Source: Methylomarinum sp964397365 (GTDB lineage Bacteria; Pseudomonadota; Gammaproteobacteria; Methylococcales; Methylomonadaceae). From it: a DNA stretch of 6,055 nt. This document shows, in pieces, positions 5,364-6,055 of this stretch (positions are counted from its first letter, which is position 1; each line of letters opens with the position of its first letter). The DNA is taken from the NCBI GenBank assembly GCA_964397365.1, contig CAYNIU010000142.1, positions 1 through 6,055 of the forward strand, in the 5' to 3' direction. The notes beneath the pieces are model-generated. The model was not told the origin of the DNA. It worked only from the letters and a program-made list of their open reading frames with translations, and ran no database searches. Both the position numbers and the translations under genes were made by a program.

Positions 5364-6055
5364 ATGAAGCAACAATGTTCAGCAGTTATCATTGGCGTTG
5401 GACCCGAACGTGGTCTGGGCGCTACACTCGCCAAACACTTTGCCGCAAAAGGTTTACACATATTCATTGCCGGACGCAGTGAGGATAAATTGCAAAAAGT
5501 GGCTGACACTATTCTGAAAAATGGCGGCAACGCAACCATTGTGGTAGCGGATGCCACCCAGGAAAATGATGTCGGTCACTTATTTGAGCGCATTCAAAAA
5601 CAGGCGTATCAATTACAAATTGCTGTCTATAATGTAGACAGCAATATCCCATCGCCTCTTCTGGATACCGGAGTGGAAACCTTTACAAAATTATGGCGGC
5701 AAAATTGCCTGGGTGCTTTCTTGTTTGCCAAAGCAGCCATTGAATGTATGCAAAAAAATCATCAAGGAACGCTGTTTTTTACCGGAGCTACAGCTTCTCT
5801 GCGCGCCAGACCCCCGTTTACCGCTTTTGCATCGGCCAAATCGGCGTTAAGAGCATTGGCTCAAGGATTAGCCAGAGAATTTTCACCTGAAGGTATCCAT
5901 GTGGTTCATAGCATTATAGATGGGGTTATAGACGGCGATCGTGCGGCGCAACAATTTCCGGATTATGTTAAAAGCAAAGGCAAAGACGGCTTGTTAAAAT
6001 TGGATGCCATTGCCGAAACTTACTGGGCCATGCATTGCCAACACCCCAGCGCCTG
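5364..6055 (+). CDS. SDR-family protein with FxxxK in place of YxxxK (3' end outside window)
   Basis: The gene is open from the ATG at 5364 to the window edge (230 codons). It starts MKQQCSAVIIGVGPERGLGA, a variant of the Rossmann nucleotide-binding motif with glycines 11, 13, 17 and 19. AGRSEDKLQKVA (36-47) follows strand 2, with Arg38 suggesting NADP(H) preference. Asn114 in WRQNCLGAF matches the conserved SDR asparagine. GATAS (141-145) stands where the catalytic serine is expected. The active-site helix reads FTAFASAKSALRALAQ (152-167), so Phe155 replaces the usual catalytic tyrosine while Lys159 is kept. I recall a bacterial SDR subgroup with the same FASAK wording and a similar IHVVHSIIDGVID segment, so this is probably a subgroup feature rather than a mutation. 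It may be a reductase with an altered mechanism or a non-catalytic binding protein. No clear Shine-Dalgarno is seen, so translation may depend partly on coupling to the methyltransferase. Confidence 0.88.
   Translation, partial: MKQQCSAVIIGVGPERGLGATLAKHFAAKGLHIFIAGRSEDKLQKVADTILKNGGNATIVVADATQENDVGHLFERIQKQAYQLQIAVYNVDSNIPSPLLDTGVETFTKLWRQNCLGAFLFAKAAIECMQKNHQGTLFFTGATASLRARPPFTAFASAKSALRALAQGLAREFSPEGIHVVHSIIDGVIDGDRAAQQFPDYVKSKGKDGLLKLDAIAETYWAMHCQHPSA

Noticed and set aside
5357..5557. Minus-strand open frame of about 66 codons
   Set aside because: It is antisense to the start of the SDR gene, whose Rossmann motif is clear on the plus strand.

Overview
This window is a gammaproteobacterial-looking chromosomal segment of moderate GC content (low-to-mid 40s by eye). 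The evidence is an RNase D whose catalytic residues fall at the same positions as in E. coli, a YoaA/DinG-type helicase, a sigma-54 activator and a DUF938 methyltransferase. The gene mix would suit a free-living aquatic or methylotrophic gammaproteobacterium, but the genus cannot be fixed from the sequence. I saw no RNA genes, insertion sequences, CRISPR arrays or phage genes.

Five genes lie on the minus strand, read from high to low coordinates. They are a sigma-54 enhancer-binding regulator with a cysteine-bearing N-terminal sensor domain (4441-2879), RNase D (2826-1675), a small helical protein with CheZ-like features (1487-948), a TPR-containing putative lipoprotein (880-296), and the N-terminal part of a YoaA/DinG-type helicase that leaves the window (248-1). 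Two genes lie on the plus strand: a DUF938 SAM-dependent methyltransferase (4667-5320) and an SDR-family protein cut by the window edge (5364-6055).

The regulator and the methyltransferase/SDR pair are divergent across a 225-bp AT-rich spacer, which is the most informative region. It holds a good candidate -24/-12 (sigma-54) promoter facing the methyltransferase (4551-4566). A weaker one faces the regulator (4464-4479). A tandem CACAAGT repeat sits where upstream activator sites usually lie, and several copies of a TATCTTC-type motif are also present. The simplest reading is a self-contained circuit in which the regulator senses something through its N-terminal domain and switches on the methyltransferase-SDR unit with sigma-54 polymerase. 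The signal and the substrates are unknown.

The other minus-strand genes look mainly housekeeping. The CheZ-like protein has its own extended -10 promoter and ribosome binding site, and combines a D-x3-Q pair with an acidic tail ending in Phe, as in the CheY phosphatase CheZ. The SDR lacks the usual catalytic tyrosine (FxxxK instead of YxxxK).
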